A stretch of DNA of 32,924 bases from an uncultured Dialister sp. (GCA_934193095.1 CAKPUX010000022.1:1-32924); one strand, 5' to 3'; positions 22,167 to 30,357 are shown, counted from the stretch's first letter. A program made the numbers and translations. The notes: generated by a model from the letters alone, not told the origin.

Positions 22167-22988
22167 TCACCTTTCTCTGGGATCCAATGCATCTCTCAGC
22201 GCCTCTCCCAAAAGATGAAAAAGTCCGACCGTCAGACACATGGCCGCCCCCGGCGCCATGACCATCCATGGTGAGAGCTGGAGGAAACGACGTCCTTCAC
22301 TCATCATAGCGCCCCATTCCGGTGTCGGCGGCTTCACGCCGAGTCCCAAAAAGGAAAGTGCCGCAAGCTCCATCATCATCGTCCCGATATCCAGTACCGC
22401 TGTCGTCAAAAGCGGACCGGCCATGTTCGGAAGGATATGGCACCCTATGATTTTCCAGGAAGAAATCCCCCGCATCCTTGCAATGTCGATATAAGGCTCT
22501 CCCTTCAAAGAAACCGTGAGCCGCCGCGACAGTCTGGCATACTTCGGCCAGCCGATCGCCGCGAGCGCCAGCACAGCCTGCAGCATGCCACCGCCGGAAA
22601 CGCCTGCCACTGCCAGTGCCAGAACAAGCCCGGGGAAAGCAAGAAAAACGTCCGAGAGCCCCATCCATGCCTGCTCGATCCGGCCGCCATACCATCCGCT
22701 TCCTGTCCCGATCCCCGCTCCGATGACAGTGATGAGCAGGACAACTGCCAGTGCCCCTGAAATGCTGGTGCGCCCTCCGACAAGGACACGGGCAAGCATA
22801 TCGCGCCCATATCGGTCTGTCCCCAGCAGGTGCGCCGCAGAAGGCGGCTGCTGCGCCATCGATAAGTCCTGGGCATAGGGATCCCAAGGGATCAGATACG
22901 CAGCGAGCATCACACCCAGCATCAGCGCCAAGAGAAGGATTCCCCACAAATAAAGACGCGAGCGGGACGATTTCATCTTTTTCATCAT
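22167..22988 (-). CDS. ABC transporter permease, NikC/DppC type
   Basis: A 273-residue inner-membrane permease with about six helices. The start region has one helix, then LLGTDRYGRDMLARVLVGGR, the signature of NikC/DppC/OppC permeases, and the EAA coupling loop with MRGISSWKIIGCHILPNM near 178-200. End sequence FHLLGEALRDALDPRER is also family-typical. Two ATGs (22988 and 22985) lie after GGAGGAG; the second has the better spacing. It follows the NikB-like permease by about 30 bp. Confidence 0.92.
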   Translation of the reverse strand: MMKKMKSSRSRLYLWGILLLALMLGVMLAAYLIPWDPYAQDLSMAQQPPSAAHLLGTDRYGRDMLARVLVGGRTSISGALAVVLLITVIGAGIGTGSGWYGGRIEQAWMGLSDVFLAFPGLVLALAVAGVSGGGMLQAVLALAAIGWPKYARLSRRLTVSLKGEPYIDIARMRGISSWKIIGCHILPNMAGPLLTTAVLDIGTMMMELAALSFLGLGVKPPTPEWGAMMSEGRRFLQLSPWMVMAPGAAMCLTVGLFHLLGEALRDALDPRER

Positions 22989-23015
22989 TTCTCCTCCGAG
23001 GAAGCACGGATGGAA

Positions 23016-23936
23016 TCATCGTTTCCCCAGCAGACGCGATACTACATCACCCGCGCCATTCACCAAAATATAGATACCAGCCATCCACACCACATAGGCC
23101 TGAATGATCGGATAATCCCTCTGCATGATGGCATCCACGGCCAGCTTACCTACCCCATCCCAGAGGAAGATCGTCTCCACCACGGCCGTACCGGAAAGGA
23201 GAGAGCCGATAGAAATCGCAAGCAGTGTCACGATCGCCGGACTTGCCATCGGGATGACACTCTTCCAAAGGATCGTCCCCTCACTCACCCCGCGTGCCCT
23301 CGCTCCCATCACATAGCCTTTTCGAAGCTCTGCCAGTACAACCCCTCGGATCTGGCGCGTATACTTGGCACTCATCGCGATCGCAAGCGTGACTGCCGGC
23401 AATACGACCGAAGGCGACGTCCCCACAGACACGGCAGGAAACCACTTCATCTTCACAGCCAGCAGATAGATCAGAAGAATCGCAACGAAAAAATTCGGCA
23501 TCGCATTTCCCAGGAAGGACAACCCGCCCGCCAGAGAGTCACACCAGCCATCTTTCCTGACAGCAGAAAGGACCCCCAGCGGAATCGACACTACCAGCGT
23601 CAAGGCGATCGATACCGCCGCGAGGTACAGGGTATGCGGGATCTTGGATGCGATGAGCGGAAGCACCGCGCGCCCAGACACATAGCTTTCCCCCATATCT
23701 CCCATGAGCGCATGCAGCAGCCAATGCCCATACTGCAGCAAAAACGGCTGATCCAGCCCGTATTTTTTTCGCATGGCATCCATGATCTCTTGAGAAACTG
23801 CCGTTCCCTGATTTTCATAGAAATAGGAAATGGCATCTCCGCCTGCCAGATACATCAGGGCAAACGTGACGAATGTCACGCCGAGAAGAATGATAAGGTA
23901 GGAGATCCCTTTCTTGACTATCCACACCATAGGCAC
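23016..23936 (-). CDS. ABC transporter permease, NikB/DppB type
   Basis: A 306-residue inner-membrane permease with six helices: N-terminal helix ISYLIILLGVTFVTFALMY, then the DAMRKKYGLDQPFLLQYGHW region and GDMGESYVSGRAV that mark NikB/DppB, and the EAA loop GARARGVSEGTILWKSVIPM near 230-250. Start is GTG at 23936 or ATG at 23930; no clear ribosome binding site, consistent with coupling to the methyltransferase gene whose stop is 3 bp upstream. First transporter gene of the operon. Confidence 0.92.
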   Translation of the reverse strand: MPMVWIVKKGISYLIILLGVTFVTFALMYLAGGDAISYFYENQGTAVSQEIMDAMRKKYGLDQPFLLQYGHWLLHALMGDMGESYVSGRAVLPLIASKIPHTLYLAAVSIALTLVVSIPLGVLSAVRKDGWCDSLAGGLSFLGNAMPNFFVAILLIYLLAVKMKWFPAVSVGTSPSVVLPAVTLAIAMSAKYTRQIRGVVLAELRKGYVMGARARGVSEGTILWKSVIPMASPAIVTLLAISIGSLLSGTAVVETIFLWDGVGKLAVDAIMQRDYPIIQAYVVWMAGIYILVNGAGDVVSRLLGKR

Positions 23937-23939
23937 CCA

Positions 23940-24698
23940 TCACTTTTTCGCTTCAATGCAAAAATACGGCGTCGCCGCAAAATTCAGCTGCTCCTCCGGA
24001 AGAAGGATTTCTTCGGAAATATTCTCATACTCTGTGACCTGCATCCCCATCTCTTCAAGTACCTGCCGGTCCCATGCAGGACGTTTCTTGGGCGAAAGGG
24101 GCATCTGTCGCGCGATGCGTTCGCAGGCCATAACATCGGTCGAAATATAGCGGTCAAAGACACCCGCTTCTGCGACCTGCTCACGGTCCCTGTCGTAAAG
24201 GGCACGGTCTTCTTCGCTGTACAGGTAGTTGTACCAGTTCGCATCAAAATTGAGAAGAATGCCACCCTTTTTCAGGACACGCTGCCAGCTTGCATATGCC
24301 TTTTTCGGATGCGGCAGCGTCCATGTGAGATTTCTCGTCACGATGAGATCGTAGCTGTCAGCAGGAAGCGGCACATCTTCCGCATCCCCCTCGACATAAT
24401 GAATCGTCTCTGCGAGCGGCCCCGCATTCTTCTTCGCCTCTGCCATCATGGCAGGATTCCGATCCAGTGCCGTCACCTCATAGCCCGCCATCTTTAGAAT
24501 GATGGAAAAGAAACCGGGCCCCGCCCCGATATCAAGCGCTTTGATCCCTGTCCTCTCCGGCATGGCATCCTGTACACGCCGCATGATATAGGATGTCCAA
24601 AGATCCTTCTGCCGCCCGCAGAGCTCTTTCTGATTGATCTCCGAATAGCTCGGCGCCCGCCTCGTCCAATAGTCTATGATTTCTTTTTCCAGCATCAT
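23940..24698 (-). CDS. Class I SAM-dependent methyltransferase, first gene of the ABC importer operon
   Basis: A 252-residue Rossmann-fold methyltransferase. Motif I ALDIGAGPGFFSIIL (near 54-68) binds SAM, the acidic motif II is VTALDRNPAMM, and post-motifs VEGDAEDVPLPADSYDLIVTR and LKKGGILLNFDANWY complete the core. Family is the methyltransf_11/25 type with no recognised substrate; the N-terminus (IIDYWTRRAPSYSEINQ) is common in small-molecule methyltransferases. Its stop is 3 bp from the NikB-like start, so it is translated with the importer. A role in making or modifying the imported ligand, such as a metallophore, is a guess from context only. Start at 24698 or 24695, both served by AAGGAG. 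Confidence 0.85.
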   Translation of the reverse strand: MMLEKEIIDYWTRRAPSYSEINQKELCGRQKDLWTSYIMRRVQDAMPERTGIKALDIGAGPGFFSIILKMAGYEVTALDRNPAMMAEAKKNAGPLAETIHYVEGDAEDVPLPADSYDLIVTRNLTWTLPHPKKAYASWQRVLKKGGILLNFDANWYNYLYSEEDRALYDRDREQVAEAGVFDRYISTDVMACERIARQMPLSPKKRPAWDRQVLEEMGMQVTEYENISEEILLPEEQLNFAATPYFCIEAKK

Positions 24699-24707
24699 TG
24701 GCTCTCC

Positions 24708-24755
24708 TTACGATAAAGGAAACGCTGACCCCATCGCTGAATCAGTGTCTCTCCA
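24708..24755 (-). repeat. Palindromic repeat E, copy 3, in the methyltransferase leader
   Basis: On the plus strand AAAGGAAACGCTGACC, then CATCGCTGAATCAG, TGTCTCTCC. It overlaps the ribosome-binding region of the methyltransferase gene (AAGGAG at 24703-24708), so it forms part of the leader of the importer operon. Confidence 0.55.
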
Positions 24756-24783
24756 CTCTCTTATTCATAATGAGTCTACCAAT

Positions 24784-24815
24784 AAAAAAAGCCCCCCACA
24801 AGCCGGGTGGGGGGT
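24784..24815 (-). terminator. Minus-strand terminator or attenuator upstream of the importer operon
   Basis: CCCCCCAC pairs with GTGGGGGG around a 7-nt loop, then C and T7 on the minus strand. It ends only about 85 bp before the methyltransferase start, so it either stops read-through from the left-reading operon upstream or attenuates the importer operon. Confidence 0.75.
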
Positions 24816-24835
24816 TCTATACGAGAGCATACACC

Positions 24836-25070
24836 TAAGGAAGCGCTGATCAGATCGCAGGATCAGATCTCATATGGATTTTTATACATAGCGTCGGCAG
24901 CTCTCATAGGAGTGACCGGAAAACCTTATCCCAGCTGTCTTTCATGCCATAGTCACCCTATCCGCCCCTGCGGGGCACCTTCCCCTAGAGGGGAAGGCTG
25001 CGATACGAGAATACCATCTTCTAAAAAAAGGCGGCGAAGCCGCCACGAGAACCTTGAACCCTGAACCAAA
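24836..25070. repeat. Repeat-rich gap: repeat E copy 4, GC palindromes, second terminator-like hairpin
   Basis: 24836-24888 is repeat E with the full 3' part (CATATGGATTTTTATACATAGC). 24955-25002 is a composite palindrome, CCGCCCCTGCGGGGCACC then CTTCCCCTAGAGGGGAAG, as at 30.6-31.0 kb. 25022-25044 is a minus-strand terminator-like hairpin GGCGGC-TTCG-GCCGCC with T7. 25053-25068 is a short GAACCCTGAACC piece. No gene is seen in the gap. Confidence 0.7.
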
Positions 25071-25082
25071 TGAAAGCAAAGT

Positions 25083-25132
25083 AAAAAGGGGCTGTGAAGA
25101 AATGAGGATTCATTTCTTCACAGCCCCTTTTT
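25083..25132 (-). terminator. Terminator of the ylxM-to-yebC operon
   Basis: A 23-bp perfect stem (AAAAAGGGGCTGTGAAGAAA core) with a 4-nt loop and T5 on the minus strand, directly after the yebC stop codon. Confidence 0.92.
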
Positions 25133-25134
25133 TA

Positions 25135-25869
25135 TTATTCCGCATCTTCCGACAGTTCTGCGTTGGTGTACACTTCCTGTACATCATCGAGTTCTTCCAG
25201 TTCATCGGTGAGGTGCTGCATGGTCTGAGCAGCATCGCCTTCGAGCTTGACATAGTTGTCTGGAACCATAGCCAGTTCGGAAGCTTCCGCTTCGATGCCT
25301 TCTTTTTCGAGGGCTTCGGAAACGGTCAGGAAGTTTTCCGGAGAGGTCGTGATTTCATAGCTGTCTTCACCGGTAGTGACGTCGTCAGCGCCCGCATCGA
25401 GAGCGATCATCATGACGGTGTCTTCATCGGCTGCGTCTTTGGCTACAATGATAGAGCCTTTCTTCTTGAACATCCAGCCTACGCATCCCGGTGTGCCTAC
25501 AGAGCCGCCGTGATGGGTGAATGCATGACGGATATCAGCAGCTGCGCGGTTTCTGTTATCGGTATTGCATTCGACGATGACAGCTGCACCTCCCGGGCCG
25601 TAGCCTTCGTAGGTGACTTCATCGAAGCCTGCACCGCTGGCAGCGCCGACGCCTTTAGCGATAGCACGCTGGATATTTTCCTTCGGTACATTGTTCTGCT
25701 TTGCCTTGGTGAGGGCCAGTTTCAGACGCATGTTACCGACGGGATCACCGCCGCCCATGCGGGCTGCGATGGTAATTTCCTTGGAAATTTTAGTGGTGAT
25801 TCTTGCACGAATGGCATCAGTCTTGCCCTTCTTGCGCTTAATGTTTTCCCACTTAGAATGTCCGGACAT
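25135..25869 (-). CDS. yebC: YebC/TACO1-family translation-associated protein
   Basis: A 244-residue YebC-type protein. These are known as transcription regulators or, more recently, ribosome-associated factors that relieve stalling at proline-rich stretches. The N-terminus MSGHSKWENIKRKKGKTDA is diagnostic, followed by RARITTKISKEITIAAR, NVPKENIQRAIAKG near 58-72 and the YEGYGPGGAAVIVECNTDN block near 86-105. Length matches the family (240-250). The start lies 6 bp after the upstream methyltransferase stop, and AAGGAGGAATAA provides both that stop and the ribosome binding site. Last gene of the operon. Confidence 0.95.
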   Translation of the reverse strand: MSGHSKWENIKRKKGKTDAIRARITTKISKEITIAARMGGGDPVGNMRLKLALTKAKQNNVPKENIQRAIAKGVGAASGAGFDEVTYEGYGPGGAAVIVECNTDNRNRAAADIRHAFTHHGGSVGTPGCVGWMFKKKGSIIVAKDAADEDTVMMIALDAGADDVTTGEDSYEITTSPENFLTVSEALEKEGIEAEASELAMVPDNYVKLEGDAAQTMQHLTDELEELDDVQEVYTNAELSEDAE

Positions 25870-25875
25870 AGTACG

Positions 25876-26457
25876 TTATTCCTCCTTTTGATTCCACCAT
25901 GGTTCGCCCAGAAGGCGGTCGAGGATGATGGCTACGGCGCTGCGCACGCACAGATGATTGTACGTACCTGCCCCGTAGATAGGTTCCACGATGTAGTCGA
26001 ATTGTTTCATCATTTCTTTGGTCATGCCGAAGCCTGTGCCAAAGAGGATGAAGATCGGCGTATCTTCTTCGTGGATCTTCCTGCGCATTTCTGTGTAGGA
26101 AACAGTATTTGGATAGACCCGGGCGTCCGTGGTCACGATGGCCGGTTTTTTGCCTGTCTCTTTTTCGATCCAGGCGATGGCATCCTCCAAGGTCGGGACC
26201 AGTTCCGTCTCCTCGAAGGCTTCCTTCCGGTTCACATTGTAATGCACGCCGCCGCCGGTTTTCCAGTGGTTCATGATGCGGCTCGCCATTTCACGCTGTG
26301 CTTCGACAGGATGCACGATGAAGTAGCGCTTCACATCATAGGTTTTTGCCGTTCTGGCTATGTCATGGAGGTCATAGTTGGTCAGAGCTGTAGTGACGAC
26401 TTCCATGTGCTTATTATAAATGGGATAGTGGATGAGCCCGATATACACAGGTGCCAT
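25876..26457 (-). CDS. SPOUT-class SAM-dependent RNA methyltransferase (TrmD-neighbour family)
   Basis: A 193-residue protein of the knotted SPOUT methyltransferase kind, matching the small family found next to trmD (Methyltrn_RNA_4 type). MAPVYIGLIHYPIYNKHMEV at the start, then TALTNYDLHDIARTAKTYDV, and the C-terminal SAM-knot region with IFILFGTGFGMTKEMM and VEPIYGAGTYNHLCVRSAVA. RNA target unknown. The start at 26457 overlaps the trmD stop by one base (TAATG), with GGAGGAG upstream, so it is translationally coupled. An apparent longer frame to 26577 lies inside trmD and is not used. Confidence 0.85.
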   Translation of the reverse strand: MAPVYIGLIHYPIYNKHMEVVTTALTNYDLHDIARTAKTYDVKRYFIVHPVEAQREMASRIMNHWKTGGGVHYNVNRKEAFEETELVPTLEDAIAWIEKETGKKPAIVTTDARVYPNTVSYTEMRRKIHEEDTPIFILFGTGFGMTKEMMKQFDYIVEPIYGAGTYNHLCVRSAVAIILDRLLGEPWWNQKEE

Positions 26458-27197
26458 TACTTCTCCTCCTCTTCTATTTCGGCCATGAATTTCTGATCGG
26501 TCTTGGTCAGCGTGAGCTTCTCCAAGAGATCCGGGCGGCACTTCAAGGTGCGCCTCAGTGCTTCTTTCCTGCGCCATTTCGCAATGTTTGCATGATGACC
26601 GGAGAGCAGCACATCCGGCACTTTCCAGCCGTTGTAATCAGCCGGCTTGGTGTACTGCGGATACTCGAGGATCGGCTCATAGAAAGAGTCGCTCTGCGCG
26701 CTGCCTGCATCGCCTAAGACGCCGGGTACCATGCGGGCCACGGCATCTGCGATGACCATGGCACCGAGTTCCCCGCCCGTCAGGACATAGTCACCGATGG
26801 AAATGAGTTCATCCGCGAGATGTTCTTCGACGCGATGGTCGACACCTTCGTAGTGCCCGCAGAGAAGCACCAGATGGTCATAGTCGCGATACAGTTGTTT
26901 TGCTTTGTCCTGCGTGAAGGGCGTGCCGGCCGGCGACAGGAAGATCACGCGGTCACGCGGGCCTTTTTCCGGCAGTACATGATGCGCGGCATCAAAAAGA
27001 GGCTGGCACATCATCAGCATCCCAGCCCCACCTCCACAGATCGTGTCATCGACTTGTCCATGCCGGCTCTTGGTGAAATCCCTGGGATTCGTCACTGCCA
27101 TCTCCATGAGGCCGCCTTCCAGAGCACGTTTGATCATGCTCTGATGGAAGAAGGCTTCTATGAATTCTGGGAACAGTGATAAGATATCGATTTTCAT
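26457..27197 (-). CDS. trmD: tRNA (guanine-N1)-methyltransferase TrmD
   Basis: Methylates G37 at N1 in tRNAs with a 36-37 GG, preventing +1 frameshifts. The 246-residue protein has MKIDILSLFPEFIEAF, DDTICGGGAGMLMMCQP near 50-66, FLSPAGTPFTQDKAKQL and the SAM-binding trefoil knot LLCGHYEGVDHRVEE (near 111-125) plus SIGDYVLTGGELGAMVIADAV; the catalytic Asp lies in the SGHH-proximal region (LLSGHHANIAKWRR). Length matches the family. Start 4 bp after the rimM stop, binding site GGGAG overlapping it. Confidence 0.96.
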   Translation of the reverse strand: MKIDILSLFPEFIEAFFHQSMIKRALEGGLMEMAVTNPRDFTKSRHGQVDDTICGGGAGMLMMCQPLFDAAHHVLPEKGPRDRVIFLSPAGTPFTQDKAKQLYRDYDHLVLLCGHYEGVDHRVEEHLADELISIGDYVLTGGELGAMVIADAVARMVPGVLGDAGSAQSDSFYEPILEYPQYTKPADYNGWKVPDVLLSGHHANIAKWRRKEALRRTLKCRPDLLEKLTLTKTDQKFMAEIEEEEK

Positions 27198-27201
27198 GGA
27201 C

Positions 27202-27699
27202 TTACTCCCACTCCAAAAGCTTGACGGTCATGGTACCACCTGCAGGGTCTACATGAAGGATACAGGGCGGGATCGCAGGGATCAGGATTTCCTTTCCCTC
27301 TTCGGAAATGACGCTGTACACGTTATTTGCCTTGGTCTCGATGATTTCCTTCAGAATACCGACAGGCTCTCCTTCTTCAGTCACGACCTTAAGTCCTAGG
27401 AGCTCGTGGTAGTAGTAGGTGCCGTCTGTCCGCTTTGGCAGCGCCGAGGCAGGCACTTCGACTTCCATACCACGCATGAGCTCGGTCTGGTTTCTGTCTT
27501 CTACGCCTTCCACATGGAGAATATAAATATTCTTGTGCGGACGGCAGGACATGAGCCGATATTTTTTCCCCCCGATCCAGAGATACTCCAGCGAACGGAT
27601 CACTTCCGGCCGATCGATATCGGGGAACATACGCAAATCACCCCGCACACCATGCGGGGCTACGATTCGGCCGATGAGTACCTTGACATCGGATTTCAT
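27202..27699 (-). CDS. rimM: Ribosome maturation factor RimM
   Basis: Assists 30S assembly near the 3' domain through binding S19. The 165-residue protein has VLIGRIVAPHGVRGDLRMFP at the N-terminus (RimM N domain) and a PRC-barrel C-terminal half with GTYYYHELLGLKVVTEEGEPVG and VKLLEWE at the end. Start ATG at 27699 (MKSDVKVLIG) is one base past the ylqD stop; a TTG-started extension to 27735 overlaps ylqD and was rejected. No strong ribosome binding site, consistent with translational coupling. Confidence 0.94.
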   Translation of the reverse strand: MKSDVKVLIGRIVAPHGVRGDLRMFPDIDRPEVIRSLEYLWIGGKKYRLMSCRPHKNIYILHVEGVEDRNQTELMRGMEVEVPASALPKRTDGTYYYHELLGLKVVTEEGEPVGILKEIIETKANNVYSVISEEGKEILIPAIPPCILHVDPAGGTMTVKLLEWE

Positions 27700-27700
27700 A

Positions 27701-28108
27701 TCATTCACGGAAAGCAATAATCTTACCGTCTTCAACCAGGATTTCCCCGCCTACGATATTGTTCATATCGTCACCGATATGAATGGTCACGAGACGGTTG
27801 ATCGGTGCGCGGTTGAGTTCTGCACCGATAGCCAGCTTTTCCAGGTGTTCTTTATCGTTCGTCAGCTTTTCCTTCACCTGCTGCATCTGCGCCTTCTGGG
27901 CTTCAAAGGAAGCACGGAGCTGGGAAGCTGCTTGGATATTGACTTTAGCCTGTTCAGCAATGCGGCCGTTTGCCTGAAATTCAAGCTGAGCCATATCATG
28001 TTCGACACGCGACAGGTTCGTATTGATTTCATTCAGCAAAGTGGTCTTCAGTGCCTCTGTCAGCTTGGACTTCACAGCGACAGGGACAAGGATCTGCATT
28101 TCATCCAT
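27701..28108 (-). CDS. ylqD: YlqD-family protein
   Basis: A 135-residue conserved Firmicutes protein of unknown function. It starts MDEMQILVPVAVKSKLTE, followed by a charged coiled-coil region of about 70 residues (rich in Glu, Gln and Lys: VEHDMAQLEFQANGRIAEQ, EAQKAQMQQVKEKLTNDKE) and a C-terminal beta-rich tail (NRLVTIHIGDDMNN). Its constant neighbours khpA and rimM suggest a ribosome- or RNA-linked job. AAGGGGTG before ATG 28108 overlaps the khpA stop. A longer frame to 28153 was rejected for lack of a binding site. Confidence 0.85.
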   Translation of the reverse strand: MDEMQILVPVAVKSKLTEALKTTLLNEINTNLSRVEHDMAQLEFQANGRIAEQAKVNIQAASQLRASFEAQKAQMQQVKEKLTNDKEHLEKLAIGAELNRAPINRLVTIHIGDDMNNIVGGEILVEDGKIIAFRE

Positions 28109-28118
28109 AGGGCACCCC

Positions 28119-28346
28119 TTAGATAATATCGACAGCGACTTTGCGATTTTCACGCAGAGCCCCTGCTTTGACTACGGTGCGGATGGCATTCGCAATCCGG
28201 CCTTTTCTACCGATCACTTTGCCCATGTCTTCAGGAGCGACGTGGACCTGGTAGATCTCCAGGCTGCCTTTCTGAAGAATGGTGACGGTGACGGCATCAG
28301 GATTTTTGACGAGAGCCTTAACCAGTGTTTCCACCAATTCCTTCAT
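28119..28346 (-). CDS. khpA: KH-domain RNA-binding protein KhpA
   Basis: A 75-residue single KH-domain protein, the partner of KhpB in RNA binding in Firmicutes. VIGRKGRIANAIRTVVKA (near 43-60) carries the KH GxxG loop (GRKG). Length matches (about 75-80). Start 28346 with GGAGG 7-8 bases upstream, 12 bp after the rpsP stop. Confidence 0.93.
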   Translation of the reverse strand: MKELVETLVKALVKNPDAVTVTILQKGSLEIYQVHVAPEDMGKVIGRKGRIANAIRTVVKAGALRENRKVAVDII

Positions 28347-28358
28347 CTTGCGTCCTCC

Positions 28359-28622
28359 TTATTTCTTTGCTTCTGCAAACTTAGCGAGGATGCCGTTCTT
28401 TCTCAGAATGGAACGAACAGTGTCGGTCGGCTGTGCGCCTTTTCCAAGCCAGGACAGAACCTTTTCTTCATCGATCTTTACCGGAGCGTCCAGTTTAGCC
28501 GGGTCGTACCAGCCGATGGTATCGGTCGGTGCGCCGTTTCTAGCTGCTTTGGAGTCGATAACGATAATGCGGTAGAATGGATTCTTCTTAGCGCCCATAC
28601 GGGTCAGACGAATTTTTAACAT
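28359..28622 (-). CDS. rpsP: 30S ribosomal protein S16
   Basis: An 87-residue small-subunit protein. MLKIRLTRMGAKKNPFYRII and DSKAARNGAPTDTIGWYDP are diagnostic; the end has TDTVRSILRKNGI. AAGGAGGTGAAAT precedes the start. Highly conserved operon position between ffh and khpA. Confidence 0.97.
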   Translation of the reverse strand: MLKIRLTRMGAKKNPFYRIIVIDSKAARNGAPTDTIGWYDPAKLDAPVKIDEEKVLSWLGKGAQPTDTVRSILRKNGILAKFAEAKK

Positions 28623-28652
28623 TGATATTTCACCTCCTTGAAATGATCTCGA

Positions 28653-30023
28653 TTATTTACGGAACATCCCTGAGAGACCGCCAAGGCCGCCCAGTTTGGA
28701 TGGATTTAACTTTTTCGGGTTCATGCCCTTCATTTTCTTCATGGTCTTCTGCATATCAGCGAACTGCTTCATCATGCGGTTCACATCCTGGATCTTGACG
28801 CCGGCGCCTTGCGCGATACGCTTGCGGCGGCTGCCATTCAGGATCTTCACATTCGCACGCTCTTGCGGAGTCATGGAGAGGATGATGGCTTCGATGTGCT
28901 TCACTTCTTTGCCATCAAGGTCGATGTCCTTCAGCTGGTCTTTAAATTTGCCCATGCCCGGAAGCATCCCGAGGATGCTCTGGAAGGATCCCAGCTTTCT
29001 CACCTGTTTCAGCTGATTCAGGAAATCGTCAAGGGTGAATTCCCCTTTACGCACCTTCGCCGCTGCGTCTTTCATGGATTCTTCATCCATATTTCTCTGG
29101 GCTGTCTCAATCAGCGTAGCGAGGTCGCCCAGGTCGAGGATACGACCGGCCATACGGTCCGGATAGAAATCCTCAAGGCCGCCGTCGAGTTTTTCGGACA
29201 CACCGATCATCTTGATCGGCTTGCCGGTGACGGTCTTGATAGAGAGCGCTGCACCGCCTCTGGCGTCGCCATCCATCTTCGTCAGGATGGTGCCGTCGAT
29301 GCCCAGATTTTCATCGAAGGCTTTGGCGGTATTCACGGCGTCCTGACCCGTCATGGAGTCAAGGACGAGGAGAATCTCATGCGGATGAACCTCCGCTTTG
29401 ATGTTCCTCAGCTCGGCCATCAGCTTTTCATCGATGGTGAGTCGGCCTGCGGTATCGAGGATGACGACATCACGGTTGTATGCCTTGGCTGTATCGATCG
29501 CGTACTGCGCGATGTGGACCGGATCCACATTCGGCGGCATGCGGTAGACCGGAACATCCGTCTGCTCGCCCAGAACTTCGAGCTGCTTGATCGCTGCCGG
29601 ACGATAGACGTCGCAGGCTGCCATCATCGGACGGTGGCCTTTTTTCTTGAACATCAGAGCGAGCTTACCGGCAGTCGTGGTCTTGCCGGCGCCCTGCAGG
29701 CCGACAAGCATGATGATCGTCATGCCGGAGGAAGACAGCGAGATCTTGCTCTGTGTCCCGCCCAAAAGCTCTGTCAGCTCGTCTTTGACGATCTTGATGA
29801 CCGTCTGGTCAGGCTTCAGGCTGCCGAAGACCTCTTCCCCCATCGCCTTTTCACGGACGTGAGCAATGAAATCTTTCGCCACCTTGAAATTGACATCGGC
29901 TTCCAACAGTGCGCGGCGGACTTCACGAAGCGCCCCATCAATGTCACTTTCGGAAAGTTTGCCCTTCCCGCGGAGATCCTTGAACGCAGACTGCAGCTTG
30001 TCTCCTAAATTTTCAAATGGCAT
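28653..30023 (-). CDS. ffh: Signal recognition particle protein Ffh
   Basis: SRP54 GTPase that delivers membrane and secretory ribosome-nascent chains to FtsY. The 456-residue protein has the N domain (MPFENLGDKLQSAFKDLRGK), G domain with G1 GLQGAGKTTTAGKLA (near 107-121), DVYRPAAIKQL, DTAGRL (G3), TKMDGDARGGA (G4) and the C-terminal methionine-rich M domain (MTPQERANVKILNGSRRKRIA, NRMMKQFADMQKTMKKMK) that binds 4.5S RNA. Start 30023 is preceded by AAGGTGA. Length is normal. Confidence 0.97.
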   Translation of the reverse strand: MPFENLGDKLQSAFKDLRGKGKLSESDIDGALREVRRALLEADVNFKVAKDFIAHVREKAMGEEVFGSLKPDQTVIKIVKDELTELLGGTQSKISLSSSGMTIIMLVGLQGAGKTTTAGKLALMFKKKGHRPMMAACDVYRPAAIKQLEVLGEQTDVPVYRMPPNVDPVHIAQYAIDTAKAYNRDVVILDTAGRLTIDEKLMAELRNIKAEVHPHEILLVLDSMTGQDAVNTAKAFDENLGIDGTILTKMDGDARGGAALSIKTVTGKPIKMIGVSEKLDGGLEDFYPDRMAGRILDLGDLATLIETAQRNMDEESMKDAAAKVRKGEFTLDDFLNQLKQVRKLGSFQSILGMLPGMGKFKDQLKDIDLDGKEVKHIEAIILSMTPQERANVKILNGSRRKRIAQGAGVKIQDVNRMMKQFADMQKTMKKMKGMNPKKLNPSKLGGLGGLSGMFRK

Positions 30024-30033
30024 CCGGTCACCT

Positions 30034-30357
30034 TCATTCTGTCATCACTTTCAAAAGACTCTCTGCCTCTCCCCGCTCTGCCTGGGGAATGAAATGCAGC
30101 AGCCGTAAGGCAGCCTTTTCTCTCTTCTTGCGAAGGGAGCAGGTGTGAAGCGCCGCCTCATAGGAAAGCAGCTGCTCTTCTCCATGACGCATCGCATCAT
30201 GGACCGCCTGACGGGAAATATGGAAATAGTCAGCAATCTCAGCGAGCGTGAGATTTTCATTATAGTATAAGTCGAGGCAATCCTTCTGCCTCTTCGTCAG
30301 GAGCTCTCCGTAACAATCAAGGAGTTCTCCCTTCTCTACGATGTTTTCAATAGACAT
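30034..30357 (-). CDS. ylxM: YlxM/p13-like HTH protein (UPF0122)
   Basis: A 107-residue sigma-70 region-4-like helix-turn-helix protein that lies immediately upstream of ffh in most Firmicutes and is thought to assist SRP or its regulation. HTH: QKDCLDLYYNENLTLAEIAD and HISRQAVHDAMRHGEEQLL (residues about 24-65). First gene of the operon, only about 17 nt after the predicted transcription start, with a weak ribosome binding site (GGTGAT). Confidence 0.9.
   Translation of the reverse strand: MSIENIVEKGELLDCYGELLTKRQKDCLDLYYNENLTLAEIADYFHISRQAVHDAMRHGEEQLLSYEAALHTCSLRKKREKAALRLLHFIPQAERGEAESLLKVMTE

Noticed and set aside
23010..26496. Plus-strand frames of 495 and 480 codons opposite the permease, methyltransferase, yebC and SPOUT genes
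   Set aside because: Shadow frames of clearly identified genes; composition is His/Arg-rich or Phe/His/Cys-rich with no motifs.
28809..30008. A 399-codon plus-strand frame opposite ffh
   Set aside because: Complement of the ffh GTPase gene, no start signals and no motif.
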